This document shows, piece by piece, positions 10,296 through 19,819 of a DNA stretch of 22,055 bases. The notes under the pieces were generated by a model. It had not been told where the DNA came from and ran no database searches. It saw nothing but the letters and a program-made list of their open reading frames with translations. This DNA comes from Polysphondylium violaceum. Its lineage: Eukaryota > Evosea > Eumycetozoa > Dictyosteliales > Dictyosteliaceae. The stretch covers positions 1-22,055 of the forward strand of contig AJWJ01000404.1 of the NCBI GenBank assembly GCA_000277445.1, given 5' to 3'. Made by a program: the position numbers and the translations under genes. Within the stretch, counting starts at the first letter, position 1. Each line of letters opens with the position of its first letter.

Positions 10296-11129
10296 ATGCC
10301 TCTCTCATTAGCCAATAGAAAATCCATCCGTGACAATCAACAATATCTTGATGCTGCCGTTGAAAGAATCAAGGGCTTATTGGGTGTTGAATGGTCCATC
10401 GAAATTGACATTGAAGGTCTTTTAGCTGTACTTACTGATGACTATTCAAAGAATAACCCAGGTGAATGTTTCTACAAAGAAATTGCTACTAACATTGCCG
10501 AATGCGTTGCAAACACTGTGGGTAACCCAGTTGTTAAGGAAGCCTTGGTTGAAGCCAACACCAACAACAAAATCGTTCTGTTAAAAAATGATGATAAAAA
10601 TAATAATAAGGATTGGGTTTATCGTTTTACTAATGGTACCTTGGAATTACTCTTTAGATCCATCTGTAATACCAGTGATATCAAATACTTTAAATTGGAA
10701 AATGTTATCCCACTTCCAGGTGTCTATTCGCTCCCAGCTCGTTTAAATCTCAACAAAAACCAAGAGAAATTTGCCCTCTCATTTGAAAAAATTAAGGCTG
10801 CCACTGGTGTTGAATGGTCTTTGGATGAAGCCTCATTGGAAAGTGTTTACCCCCACGTTGGTACTTATCAAAACCAAGTTGGTGATATCTTTTCCGAAGT
10901 CATTGACTATGTTGCTCAAAATATTGAAAAGAGATTGTCTGATGAAATGGTCAAAGAGGCTTTCCTTGAATTAACCCCAAAAGCCAAACTTGTTTTCAAA
11001 TTTGCTGAAAAACTAACAACTTCAAACTATTGGGAATATAAATTTGAAGACCAAAGTTTAACCGTCTACTTTAAAGCCATTGCCAATACCTCAGATGCTC
11101 GTGACTTTGATTTTGAAAAATTATTATAA
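10296..11129 (+). CDS. Protein of two tandem ~135-residue repeats, function unknown
   Basis: A single 277-residue frame starts at ATG 10296. It is built from two copies of one unit. Copy 1 (about residues 5-138) and copy 2 (about 146-277) align through GVEWSI/GVEWSL after an opening helix, a middle segment (FYKEIATNIAE / FSEVIDYVAQ), a Lys/Leu stretch (KIVLLK / KLVFKF), and a closing block W-x-Y-[R/K]-F ... L-x-[L/V]-x-F-[R/K]-[S/A]-I-x-NTSD. No signal peptide or membrane segment is visible, so a soluble cytosolic protein is likely. Codon use is strongly biased toward A/T-ending preferred codons (GGT, GAA, AAC/AAT), and with the good TATA box this suggests high expression. I do not recognise the family. 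The bases before the ATG (TTTTCAGA) resemble a 3' splice site, so a 5'-leader intron is possible. Confidence 0.88.
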   Translation: MPLSLANRKSIRDNQQYLDAAVERIKGLLGVEWSIEIDIEGLLAVLTDDYSKNNPGECFYKEIATNIAECVANTVGNPVVKEALVEANTNNKIVLLKNDDKNNNKDWVYRFTNGTLELLFRSICNTSDIKYFKLENVIPLPGVYSLPARLNLNKNQEKFALSFEKIKAATGVEWSLDEASLESVYPHVGTYQNQVGDIFSEVIDYVAQNIEKRLSDEMVKEAFLELTPKAKLVFKFAEKLTTSNYWEYKFEDQSLTVYFKAIANTSDARDFDFEKLL

Positions 11130-11460
11130 ATAAAGTTAACATAAAATCTTCAGGAGTCCAATAATTTTAATTTTTGTTTATTAAAAGGCCTTCATATAAT
11201 CACACCTGATTTTTAATAAAAAAAAAAAAAATTAATTGTAGCTCTATCTGGTATTAAATTTTCTTATTTGATCATCTCACATACCTTTTTAGTCATGAAA
11301 CAGACACTAGATTTCTACAAGACATAATTACTAGAATGAATGTGTGTGCAGTTATGAATTTGTAAACTTGGTTATTAGATATCTCTAAATTAAGCAACCA
11401 TGACACAAATGTTGCTAAAAGATTTAATATTGGATAATAATATTATTATATTATTTACGG
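11130..11460. other. Intergenic spacer
   Basis: About 330 bases without a gene. It holds the 3' end of the preceding gene, a run of about 16 A bases near 11216-11231, and the upstream region of the next gene. Confidence 0.5.
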
Positions 11461-11463
11461 GTG

Positions 11464-11471
11464 TATAAAAA
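11464..11471 (+). promoter_or_regulatory. TATA box of the small Gln/Gly-rich protein gene
   Basis: TATAAAAA lies 54 bases before the ATG at 11518, followed by a leader rich in ACA/CAA. The spacing fits a dictyostelid core promoter and supports starting the protein at 11518, not in the open frame that begins earlier within the TATA region. Confidence 0.55.
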
Positions 11472-11517
11472 GGTTTGTTTATATTGCTCTGATTACACAC
11501 AACACAAACAACAAGGA

Positions 11518-11784
11518 ATGGGTAAACATAAAAAGGAAAAAGAAAGAGAATTGGAACAAGAGGCTATGCATTCTGGTAGTATGCAACAGCAACAACCATA
11601 TGGGGGCAGTATGCAACAACAACAACCATACGGTTGTGGTGGCATGCAAGAGCAACCTCAATTTGGTGGTAATGGGGGCCAGCAATTACCTCATCCTCAT
11701 GACAAACATCCCACTTTACATAAAATAGAAAGTTTTATCCCAGGCACCGATCAACATAAAATTGCCAAAGACATCAAGCACTAA
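11518..11784 (+). CDS. Small Gln/Gly-rich protein with short internal repeats
   Basis: An 88-residue protein from ATG 11518 in an AAGGA-ATG context. It has three parts. A charged start (MGKHKKEKERELEQE) is followed by two near-perfect copies of SMQQQQPYGG plus a third divergent one (GGMQEQPQFGG), then a His-containing C-terminal segment (HPTLHKIESFIPGTDQHK) that may form an amphipathic helix. Similar small repeat-rich proteins are common among developmentally expressed dictyostelid genes, but I do not recognise a named family. The frame is open back to 11461, but that part overlaps the TATA box and lacks an ATG. Confidence 0.7.
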   Translation: MGKHKKEKERELEQEAMHSGSMQQQQPYGGSMQQQQPYGCGGMQEQPQFGGNGGQQLPHPHDKHPTLHKIESFIPGTDQHKIAKDIKH

Positions 11785-12021
11785 TAAATATATATTTATT
11801 TACTTGAATTTATCTATCTAAAAATAAAATTAAATGTGATGGTGCAAATATTACTTGATTTACACCATTTTGTAAATTAATTTATTTTCTTTTTTTTTTC
11901 TTTTTTTTTTCTAAAACCAAGATATTTTTTTACTGAGACCCAATTCTCACCCACCCTCCGATAATCAATAATGAGCTCACAAGTATACATACATACATTA
12001 TAGAGAATAATCGCACAAGAT
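11785..12021. other. Intergenic spacer with T-rich tracts
   Basis: Holds A+T-rich sequence, a T/C-rich run at about 11885-11912, and the presumed promoter of the next gene. No gene or clear structure is seen. Confidence 0.45.
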
Positions 12022-13531
12022 ATGTCTTTTGTAGCATTTAATATCAAAGATAGATCATTTAAATCTTTGTTTTTGGGTCCATCTTATATTCTGATATACA
12101 ATCTATTTCATTTCTTAAAGGTGAGTTTATAATGAAGGAAGGAGTCTGTTGGTATCAATAGCTAATACTACTCTATATTATACAAATAGAAAGGGTCATT
12201 GCCTCCAGTAAACAAACTTTCGCATTGGAATAGAGTAAATAGCACCACGATAGAACAAGTGCATCACAAGTTTTGGAATGGAAGAAACAGATACTTTTTA
12301 TGTGGAGTGCAAGATATCTTTAATGCACGTGATGCTAAATGTATATTTATAGTGTTTGAAAATGAAAATAGAGAATCCTTTAATGATATCAAAAGATTAA
12401 AGGAAAAAGCACAAAAAGAGGGACAAGCAATTCCACTCTATGCTATCGGTTACAAAAGACCCCAATCGACTCCTTCTCAATTTAGTTGCACCAAAGAAAT
12501 GCTTGAGAATGAATACGGGACTATTAAATACATAGAGTTTGATGCAGAGGGTCCTGAATACCAACGATCCATCTTTTTACAAACAATATTAAATATCTTT
12601 GAATCGATATATCAAGCAGAGTATGTATATACACATCCAATATATATCTACATATTCATACATATGTCCCTAACAAATTTTATTATATGAATGTAGAGTT
12701 GATAATGAAATTACGGCTCATTTGGATTTAGTGCCGCAAGATAATACATATAATGAAGAGGTACAGAGTAGATTTGATAATGGGTTGTATATCAATACAC
12801 ATACAGAGTTTAGTGATCAGAGCGAGAGAGATAGATATGAGCAGGCGTTCTTTATGGTCTTTAGAAACAAGTATACTTTTAGATATATATTCAAATACAT
12901 ACAACGATTGCATCGATCAGAGTTGGTCAAGGTATACAATTTCTTTAGCATGCCCGTCAACTACATGATCTCGTATCGCAAATTCAACATACTTAAAGAA
13001 CGTCTGCTGCTCTATGGCAACAGACAGCCACTCGAGTACATCAATATCGTCAATCTACTGCGTTGCAAAGAGTTGGATCTCGAGCTCCTTCAACTCATCT
13101 ACCAACACCATTCCGAAGCTTTTGACGACGAAAGCACAGAATACTGGTTGAATAATGGCGAAGTGCGCACACTGAAATTCAGCGAAATCATCGAGAATGC
13201 TGTGGTGTCGGGCAGTATTGACAATGTCAAATTTCTCATCCAACAAGGATTCCCCCTCTCCTATGAATGCAAAGATATAGCGGCCAAGTATGGCCACCAA
13301 AAACTGCTGGACTTCTTGTGTCTGGAAAAGGAAATTCAACTCATTCCCAAAAAGAAACCCGTGGCACCCATCAGATTTGGCATCAATCAAATTGACCACG
13401 ATGACTTTTTCTATGAAAACACAAAGGCCAGGGCAAACACCTACCACAACAACGAACCCCCTCTTTGGCCCACAACCTTTGAGAAAAAAAAGAAAAAAAG
13501 CTTCATCAAAAGATTATTTGGTTTCAAGTAA
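12022..13531 (+). CDS. Degenerate small-GTPase-like domain fused to WRN/FRNKY-motif ankyrin-like region, three exons
   Basis: Exons 12022-12120, 12190-12620 and 12697-13531 join into 1365 bases (454 residues). Introns of 69 bases (GTGAGT, phase 0) and 76 bases (GTATGT, phase 2) keep the frame exactly. Residues 1 to about 175 resemble a Rab/Ras fold: FKSLFLGPS sits where the P-loop strand should be, then IFIVFENENRESFNDIKRLK matches the usual IFVFDVTDRESF..I region, and IPLYAIGYKRP stands in for the N-K-x-D guanine motif. The GxxxxGK[S/T], DTAGQ and NKxD signatures are missing, so nucleotide binding is unlikely. Near residue 230 comes FFMVFRNKYTFRYIF, the start motif of many dictyostelid ankyrin proteins. 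An ankyrin-like helix pair follows (SGSIDNVKFLIQQGF, AAKYGHQKLLDFL), and the C-terminus is strongly basic (KKKKKSFIKRLFGFK), possibly for membrane contact. Confidence 0.75.
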
Positions 13532-13636
13532 TTTTGCCACGTACTCTATCAATCCAATTGTATTTGTATTTAATTCATTTCACAGAATAAACTTTATTTA
13601 TTTCATTTTGGGAATTAATTTATTTATTTATTGTTA

Positions 13637-13735
13637 GAGTCATGTCAAAGGAGTTTTAATATCGACTTTATGACTCCGGATTCAGTAGTACCACTACAGT
13701 TGATACTCAAATCAATTTAGTCTTATAGTGGTACT
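13637..13735. other. Pair of hairpins, possible noncoding RNA
   Basis: GAGTCAT (13637-13643) pairs with ATGACTC (13670-13676). Next to it, AGTACCACTA (13687-13696) pairs perfectly with TAGTGGTACT (13726-13735), with a further inner pairing GTTGAT/ATCAAT inside the loop if one G-U pair is allowed. The region has more G+C than its flanks. No RNA family is recognised. Confidence 0.3.
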
Positions 13736-13826
13736 TAGGTGGTATTTTAGCTGGCGGTAGCTCTGGTTGTCACTCCAGTTAAATGAAGGCAATCATTAGT
13801 ACTATTATAAATTATGTTATTTTATT

Positions 13827-13898
13827 AAATAAAAAAAGAAATTTGTTTATTAAATCTATAGTCAACATATATTTAATAAACAAATTCTTTTTTTATTT
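13827..13898. repeat. Long near-perfect inverted repeat (hairpin)
   Basis: A 29-base left arm (13827-13855) and a 28-base right arm (13871-13898) are reverse complements except for one extra A in the left arm; the loop is 15 bases. The arms are A+T-rich but not simple repeats: each contains the run TTTGTTTATTAAAT or its complement. Confidence 0.85.
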
Positions 13899-13900
13899 CT

Positions 13901-13936
13901 AGAAAATATAGTAAAACTTCTATTACTATATTTTCT
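13901..13936. repeat. Second perfect inverted repeat beside the first
   Basis: AGAAAATATAGTAA (13901-13914) is the exact reverse complement of 13923-13936, with an 8-base loop. It begins two bases after the preceding hairpin ends. Confidence 0.8.
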
Positions 13937-14281
13937 TTATATCATTTTCATACACACACATTTAAACAATTTACTCTTATACAATTTTAAAATGTCACTA
14001 TTATTGACAGGATGTTTATTGTTTATGTAATAAGGGATTTTAAACTGTAGACCATGATTTCATGAAACTTGTGATGTATGTCCACCTAACAGATCACTGG
14101 TCAATCGCCCATCAGACAAAAGTCCACCACACATTGTGAAAATATTTTACACCACAGTGGTGACTCAGCAAAAATAATTTATAAATATTTTTATTTGTTG
14201 TAAACCAATATGTTTTTATTTTTTCAAATTGTTTTCAATAATCATAATAATAATAAAAAAAAATTTTAATCAAAGTTTAAT

Positions 14282-14782
14282 ATGAAAAGCTTTAAAGTAT
14301 ATATCTTCCAGATCAGTGGCAAATTGGGACACGTAGGTGCTATTTTAGAATACCCTACTAATATCTTTATTGATGGCGATGTTGATGGTGATCAATGCAT
14401 TTTCACTAAATTTGATTTTGGTTATTCATCACCAATTGCCAAAATATTTTGGCAAGCTAAAGATAATGAGGGAGAAAATGGATCAGAGTACAATTATTTG
14501 CAATACACCGTACTCCAATACCAATGCATAGACGATATCTTAAATGAAGGAGATAAAATCTTATACAAGTTCGAGTATGATGTTAAAGGAGATTCTAATT
14601 ATGAAGCCATTCTCAATATTATGCTTGACGCATCAAATTATATTCTCTCAGAAAACAATTGTAAGGTTTATGTTATCCATCTATTAGACAGATTGAATGA
14701 ATATAGAGGTGGCCAAGTTAACAGCGGAAAAGAATGTTTGGCTAGGGACCAATTACGACAAATAATTGATAAAGCCACATAG
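14282..14782 (+). CDS. 166-residue protein, unrecognised
   Basis: One open frame starts at ATG 14282, preceded by an A-rich context (TTTAAT-ATG). Codon use is A/T-biased, as in expressed neighbours, and AATAAA-type signals follow the stop at about 14818-14825. The protein starts MKSFKVYIFQISGKLGHVGA, predicted as a beta strand with a GHVGA turn, followed by acidic and aromatic stretches (IFIDGDVDGDQC, EYNYLQYTVLQYQ) and a helical C-terminal half. There is no signal peptide or membrane segment. The GHVG segment with nearby Cys residues faintly recalls papain-like NlpC/LRAT hydrolases, but the required Cys-His order cannot be shown, so I make no functional call. Confidence 0.75.
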   Translation: MKSFKVYIFQISGKLGHVGAILEYPTNIFIDGDVDGDQCIFTKFDFGYSSPIAKIFWQAKDNEGENGSEYNYLQYTVLQYQCIDDILNEGDKILYKFEYDVKGDSNYEAILNIMLDASNYILSENNCKVYVIHLLDRLNEYRGGQVNSGKECLARDQLRQIIDKAT

Positions 14783-15138
14783 ATCAGCGTGAAGACGGTC
14801 ACTCAAACTATTGCACTAATAAATAAAGATAAATTTACCATTTGTGACTTATATTCTTTATTTTACATTGTTTCTGAGTCTTGGTGTAACCAAACCTAAA
14901 ACCCTAACGACTCATTTCTATAAATTTATCAAAGTATCTTTGTGGGGCTCATTTGATACAATCGACTTCCAAAACTTAAGGTGATTGCATTTTTATAAAA
15001 CCCTTGTCGTTATAATTTGCAGCACATGTCTAGATGTTTTACTACACGCTTTCAAATGGTTAATTACCCCTTTATCATCTTGTATCACTATAAATTCCTG
15101 CTTTGTCACAACCGCAATCCTCCAAACTTCCAGAATAA
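14783..15138. other. Intergenic region, possibly older part of the ComC-like remnant
   Basis: No intact frame. Plus-strand phrases such as YKFIKV followed by GLI near 14930-14985, and IPALSQPQSS near 15096-15125, could be very decayed upstream parts of the ComC-like scrap that follows. The order fits, but the match is too weak to call. Confidence 0.3.
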
Positions 15139-15312
15139 TGCTTCAAGTGCATTTTTGATCCTGATTTCTCTGTTTTAATAGATCCCAAACCGGCAAGGGA
15201 CCAAGCCAACTATATTTTTACTACTCCACCATGGAAAAAGAAATTAATAAATGCACTAATAGTAGGTATAGTCATTAGTGGCCTGTTTTCGGTGATAGTC
15301 GGAGCAAAATAA
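15139..15312 (+). pseudogene. C-terminal remnant of a ComC-like membrane protein gene
   Basis: A 57-codon stretch without an ATG start reads FDPDFSVLIDPKPARDQ and, after a short gap, KKKLINALIVGIVISGLFSV, then stops at 15310-15312. The intact ComC-like protein in this window has LDPDFSILLDNRPASD at the matching place, followed by its membrane helix AGIVIGGVCFAAIVVIIIT. The order and spacing agree, but the cytoplasmic tail is cut short. A stop lies just upstream, so only the C-terminal end survives. It is on the opposite strand and about 11 kb from the living copy. A short last exon of a small membrane protein (acceptor TTTTAATAG at 15173-15181) is an alternative reading. Confidence 0.55.
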
Positions 15313-15834
15313 TTTATTCTTAAGTAAAAAAGGTGGTCTTCTATTAATTTTTCCTCTCTGCTGTTGCCATTTACTTCTTTTCCGTTATAAGGGTCTCATG
15401 AAGCTATTAAACTTTTAAAATTGATCAATAATTAGTCTAATTATTATACAACTTTTAATATAAATTATTTAATAATTAATTCCTCTTTCTGAAATGTTGT
15501 TTTCAAATGAAAGGCCTTCCTAAACGAATTTATGGATTTATTGACAATAAAAGATTTTGTTTACTAAATACTCTGGGTTGTTGTGGTATCAAATTTTATC
15601 ATCTGCCATTCTTCACTTTTTACCATTTTTATATGAAATGATCAAATATTTTTAATTTTTTTAGAAAATTATCTTTGTCTTTAGAAATGTCAAATCCTTA
15701 GCTTTATGTTTAAACTTTTCAATTGTTTAAGTTTAATTTTAATCGAATAAAAAACACTGATTTTTAATAATTGTTTTTTAGTGGTATGTTTTATTATCTA
15801 ATATCAAAAAAAAAATTTGGAAAAACTCTTTTAT
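15313..15834. other. A+T-rich spacer between convergent units, nothing recognised
   Basis: About 520 bases with no supported gene on either strand. It contains T runs and the presumed 3' end region of the large FNIP gene on the minus strand. Confidence 0.5.
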
Positions 15835-18800
15835 TTAAGCAGTATATAAATTTGTGTCATAATTAGTAATAATAATACGTTCCACAGTGGATGGAATCTG
15901 ACCTGTAAAGTTGGCGCCATCCAATTCCAAGTGTTTGATGTTTGATGGCAATAGATCCATATTACCAAGAAAGTCATTACCAAGACATCTCAGACGAGTA
16001 ATTGATGTGGGTATGAGTTGAATCGATACCAATGTATTGATTATGAGTTCTGTCACACTGGATGGTATAGTACTTAATAACGAATGGTGACCTTTATAAC
16101 CATGTAATTGTAATTTTCCAACACTACTTGGAATAAAATCAAGACTGGCCATACCTTGATGTGGAGAAAGCGAGATCTCTTTAACGGTATTTGGAATGAC
16201 ACCCACTGGAACTATTTGTTTAAAACATTTATTCATATGCAATACCTTTAACCCATGTGGTAGAAATCCAGTTGGAATTGGTGAATCAAATGTATTTGGC
16301 AAATAGAGTACAGTGAGTGATGATGGCAATACAATGGATTCTAGATCTGTAGTAATGGAGCCAAGATTTAAAATCTGTACTGATGTTGGTATACAGAGAA
16401 TTGGTTGATTGTATATTGATTGGCCAAAATCCAACTCTGTAACTGTATCTGGAAGAGCTCCTTTTAATAATATTTGATTATATAAAGAACCAAATGAAAT
16501 CGACGTTATATTTACATGATCAAGGGATCCTGGAACAATTGGATGGTTGTCAATAAACACTTTGGTTTTTGTTGATTTAATATTACTATTGTAGTTGTTA
16601 TTATTGTTGTTGTTTAAATGGTCATGTATATGAATATTTAATTCTCTATTTTCATTTTCATAATTGCTTTTAATTTGTTGAAGATTGTTTTGACGATATC
16701 TTTTGTTATTGATCTTGATGTATTTAATTGATTTTGGGAAAAAACATGAAGAAACTAGACGACTATCATAGTCTGAAAGACAAAGTTGATTGATATTGAG
16801 CGGGAGTGAGTTTTGTACAATTGGATGTTTATAACCATTTAAAGACAGATATTTCAGCGACGCTGGTAAATAAACAAGGGATAGACATTGATTGAAACCA
16901 GTACCAAAGTTAATTTCAGTGACAGAGTTTGGAATTGTATTTGGTAGAATAGTTGTATTGAAATTATTACCAAATACTATCCTCTTTATGCCATTGGGAA
17001 TGAAACCGACTGGAATCAATTTATTTACTTGCCAAACCAATATTGTTGTTAATGGACCAATACCTGTACTTGATTGGTCATATATTTGGTAAACTTGATT
17101 ATTTAATAGATTTTTTGAATGTAAATAGTCCATTACATTTTGATTAATAAAACCTTTACCATGATCCTGATATTGTAAAGTTTTTGTCTTTATAATCACT
17201 TGTTTTAATGTCGTTGGCAATAGTTGTACATTTGTAAAAGGTGGACCAATACATGCCTTGATCTCTAAAGTTTCAACAGTTGTTGGAATCAAAAGACTAT
17301 TTATTTCTATATTTCCAAATGGCAATGACTTTAGGACCAAGTGTTTAATATTTGACGGAATCATTTCTTTTTTTATACCATAACAATCTACTTTTAGTTT
17401 GGTTACTGAACTTGGAAGAGATAATAAAAGATATTGTTTTGCCGATGCTATTCTCTCCTTAATTGAATAAAAATGAACCCCATATGGAATATCAGAGATA
17501 TAATCTGTTTTAAATTTAAAATAGGATGATAACTTTGAATCTTGAAGTCTATATACAGAAATTCCATTTGCATTTGTTTCCTTAGTGTAAATTAATTTTG
17601 GTTGAGCCATTTCATTTATCTTTTTTTGTAAAAATACATTCCTCCAAATTTGAAAGAACGAATCTTTGTTGATGGGAACAGAATTATATTTCATGAATTC
17701 ATCTAAACTGGATCTATAATTAAATATTAATATACTTGATTTTAAATATTTAAAAGAACTAACTATTACTTACAATTTATATTTTTCTATTGCTTTAAAA
17801 ATATTATTATTGGATGTTGAATAAAATCTAAAACTTGTATATTTTACTGTTGGAGGAATTGAATGGAGTAATTCAATTTTTTTATATCCTGGGTCATCAA
17901 ACTCCAAGTATAATTGTTCCAATAGAGGTGGATAATTGACTGGCAAGAAATAGTTGGATACGTAGACTTGAACAGAATCGGGTAAACGCATTCTTTGATT
18001 ACATTTTACTTTTCTAATATCAGCATTTGGCATTGGAATAATGATTTTACCATTAAAGTGTTGTAAAAACAATTCATCGATTGGCAACGCTGGCTGAGGA
18101 GTAAATACACCAGTACTTTTGTCAAATCCAATTGGAATCTTTTCTTTTGTAATCATACGATCATTTGATTTAAATATTAAAAAGGTATATTCAATTGGAT
18201 ATTCCAAATAATTTAATTGAATATGATCTGGGATTTGTTCGATAGAAGAACACTTTAAAGATGTAAGAGTAGTTGGAAGTACATTGGCACCCAAATCAAA
18301 ACATACACGATATACATTTAAAAAAGAAAGTGATTGTAACCCAATTGGAAAGGTGTTGATTGTAATTGGTATATCCCATTGTTTTGACAACTCTATAGAA
18401 TTCAAATTTGCTATCGATTTGAATGAATCTCTTGAAAGTGGATCTCTGTAATATTCTTCTTGATCAACCATTTGAAAATTAATAATATTATCTGTACCAA
18501 TATCCAAACAATGGACACTAGTTGGAATAAGGAATGGATTCAAGAGTTGTTCTATTTTACCATATGGATAATTTAATTTCAAATGGGTGATGCCTCTTGA
18601 CAGCGTTCCTTTGAATGTCAACCAATGGTGTGCAATATTTTGAACCAATGTTATTTCTAAATGACTCACGCTCAATGGTATATCCAAATGGCCAAAGACA
18701 AAATGATTTAACCTGCATCCCAAATCCAAATACTTGATATGTTTAGAAAAAGGTATTTTTGACAGACCCCCATTATATATAGACAACTTGAGATAGATCA

Positions 18801-19696
18801 CTGAATTTGGAATTACCCTTTTACTGCCACTGATACTCTTGAGATTTGTAAATGTTAATTTCTTTACGCCATCAGGAATTTCATATTCTGTTGGAGATAT
18901 TACTGATGTCCAAATTAAATCAAAAGTATTTGGTAAAATATCGTCATCCCCAGGACCACCAAACGAGTAGTTGAAAAATTCATCCAAAGACGTACAGGTA
19001 TCCTCCATCACTAAAAACTCTTTAAATTCATCAAAGCTAATCAAATAATCAGATTGATACACCAATGTAGATTCCTTTAAATGTTGTTTGAATCTCTTTA
19101 CCAATTCATTAGAGGCTCCTTTCTCTGCTTTCTGATTACGAATCACCTTTATCGAGACCACAACGTCTTTTAATAAATCTACAATCTCTGTCAAATCCTT
19201 TATAAACTTGGTACCATGAAAACATAATACAACTAATTGAATTTGATTAAATGTTTTTGTTGTCTTTAACAACAATAATAAACTCTTTGCTGCAATATCT
19301 ACCAATGTAACATTCCTTATATCTTTTCTAAACTCATCTTCCATTGACCTATTATATTTTATTAATATTATTATTATATCTATTTTTATCGATAGATCAA
19401 TATATCTACCAACGAACATACCATTGAGATATTCTCGATTTAATCTGTGTATCATTATCGTTGTTCTCTGGAAACTCTCTCCTCTTTGTGATTTTAGTAA
19501 AAGCTTTAAAAGAGTTTGATTGCTCCACACAAGCTAAATAGTTGCTATAATTATCAAGATCACCGAATCTTTGAAAAAGATCATCATAATTCTCTTCTTT
19601 GCTACTATATTAAGAATACAAATTAATATGCATGACTTTATTAGGTAGCCATGTAACCCTCAAACTGTGAGTATACAAAACAAATAAATACCCCAT
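15835..19696 (-). CDS. Large fused A-B FNIP-repeat gene, copy 1, four exons predicted
   Basis: Exons in order of transcription: 19696-19677 (uncertain), 19604-19422, 19348-17774, 17713-15835. Introns of 72, 73 and 60 bases have GTATAC, GTATGT and GTAAGT donors and keep phase 2 throughout; the total is 3657 bases, 1218 residues. Part A (to about residue 592) begins with an unfamiliar helical region (YDDLFQRFGDLDNYSNYL) and changes near residue 205 to FNIP-like repeats (IPDGVKKLTFTNL, IPLSVSHLEI). Part B starts near residue 600 with FFQIWRNVFLQKKI, then FNIP units to the end (IPNSVTEINFGTGFNQ, LPASLKYLSLNGY), interrupted by a poly-Asn insert. The 20-base first exon is the weakest point; translation might begin elsewhere, the next in-frame ATG being in exon 3 (MEDEFRKD). 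FNIP proteins form leucine-rich-type solenoids; the role of this one is unknown. If the last intron is not spliced, translation stops at the TAA in the donor and only part A is made. Confidence 0.72.
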
Positions 19697-19819
19697 ACTT
19701 AGATAAAAAAAAGAGATTTGCAAATGAAAAAATGAAAAAAAAAAAAGTATAAAAAACAATTAAGAAAAAATATCTGATTGATCCCTTTTTAGGAAATTTC
19801 AGAGATAATAAATCTATAT
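19697..19819. promoter_or_regulatory. Short spacer: promoter of copy 1 and 3' end of copy 2
   Basis: Only about 120 bases separate the two tandem FNIP genes. The minus strand has several T/A runs (about 19706-19745), a usual dictyostelid promoter feature. If the first exon of copy 1 lies elsewhere, this spacer would be longer. Confidence 0.4.

Larger units (their letters stand above)
13532..14281. other. Intergenic region with several inverted repeats
   Basis: About 750 bases between two plus-strand genes with no supported coding region. The parts listed separately are a possible structured RNA at 13637-13735 and two hairpins at 13827-13936. The final 60 bases are A+T-rich leader of the next gene. 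Confidence 0.5.

Noticed and set aside
19349-19421. Continuous reading of the A frame up to 19530 through this segment
   Set aside because: The stretch is A+T-rich with GTATGT and TATAATAG at its ends, and the upstream sequence is far more protein-like in the other frame (FTKITKRREFPENN), so it is an intron.
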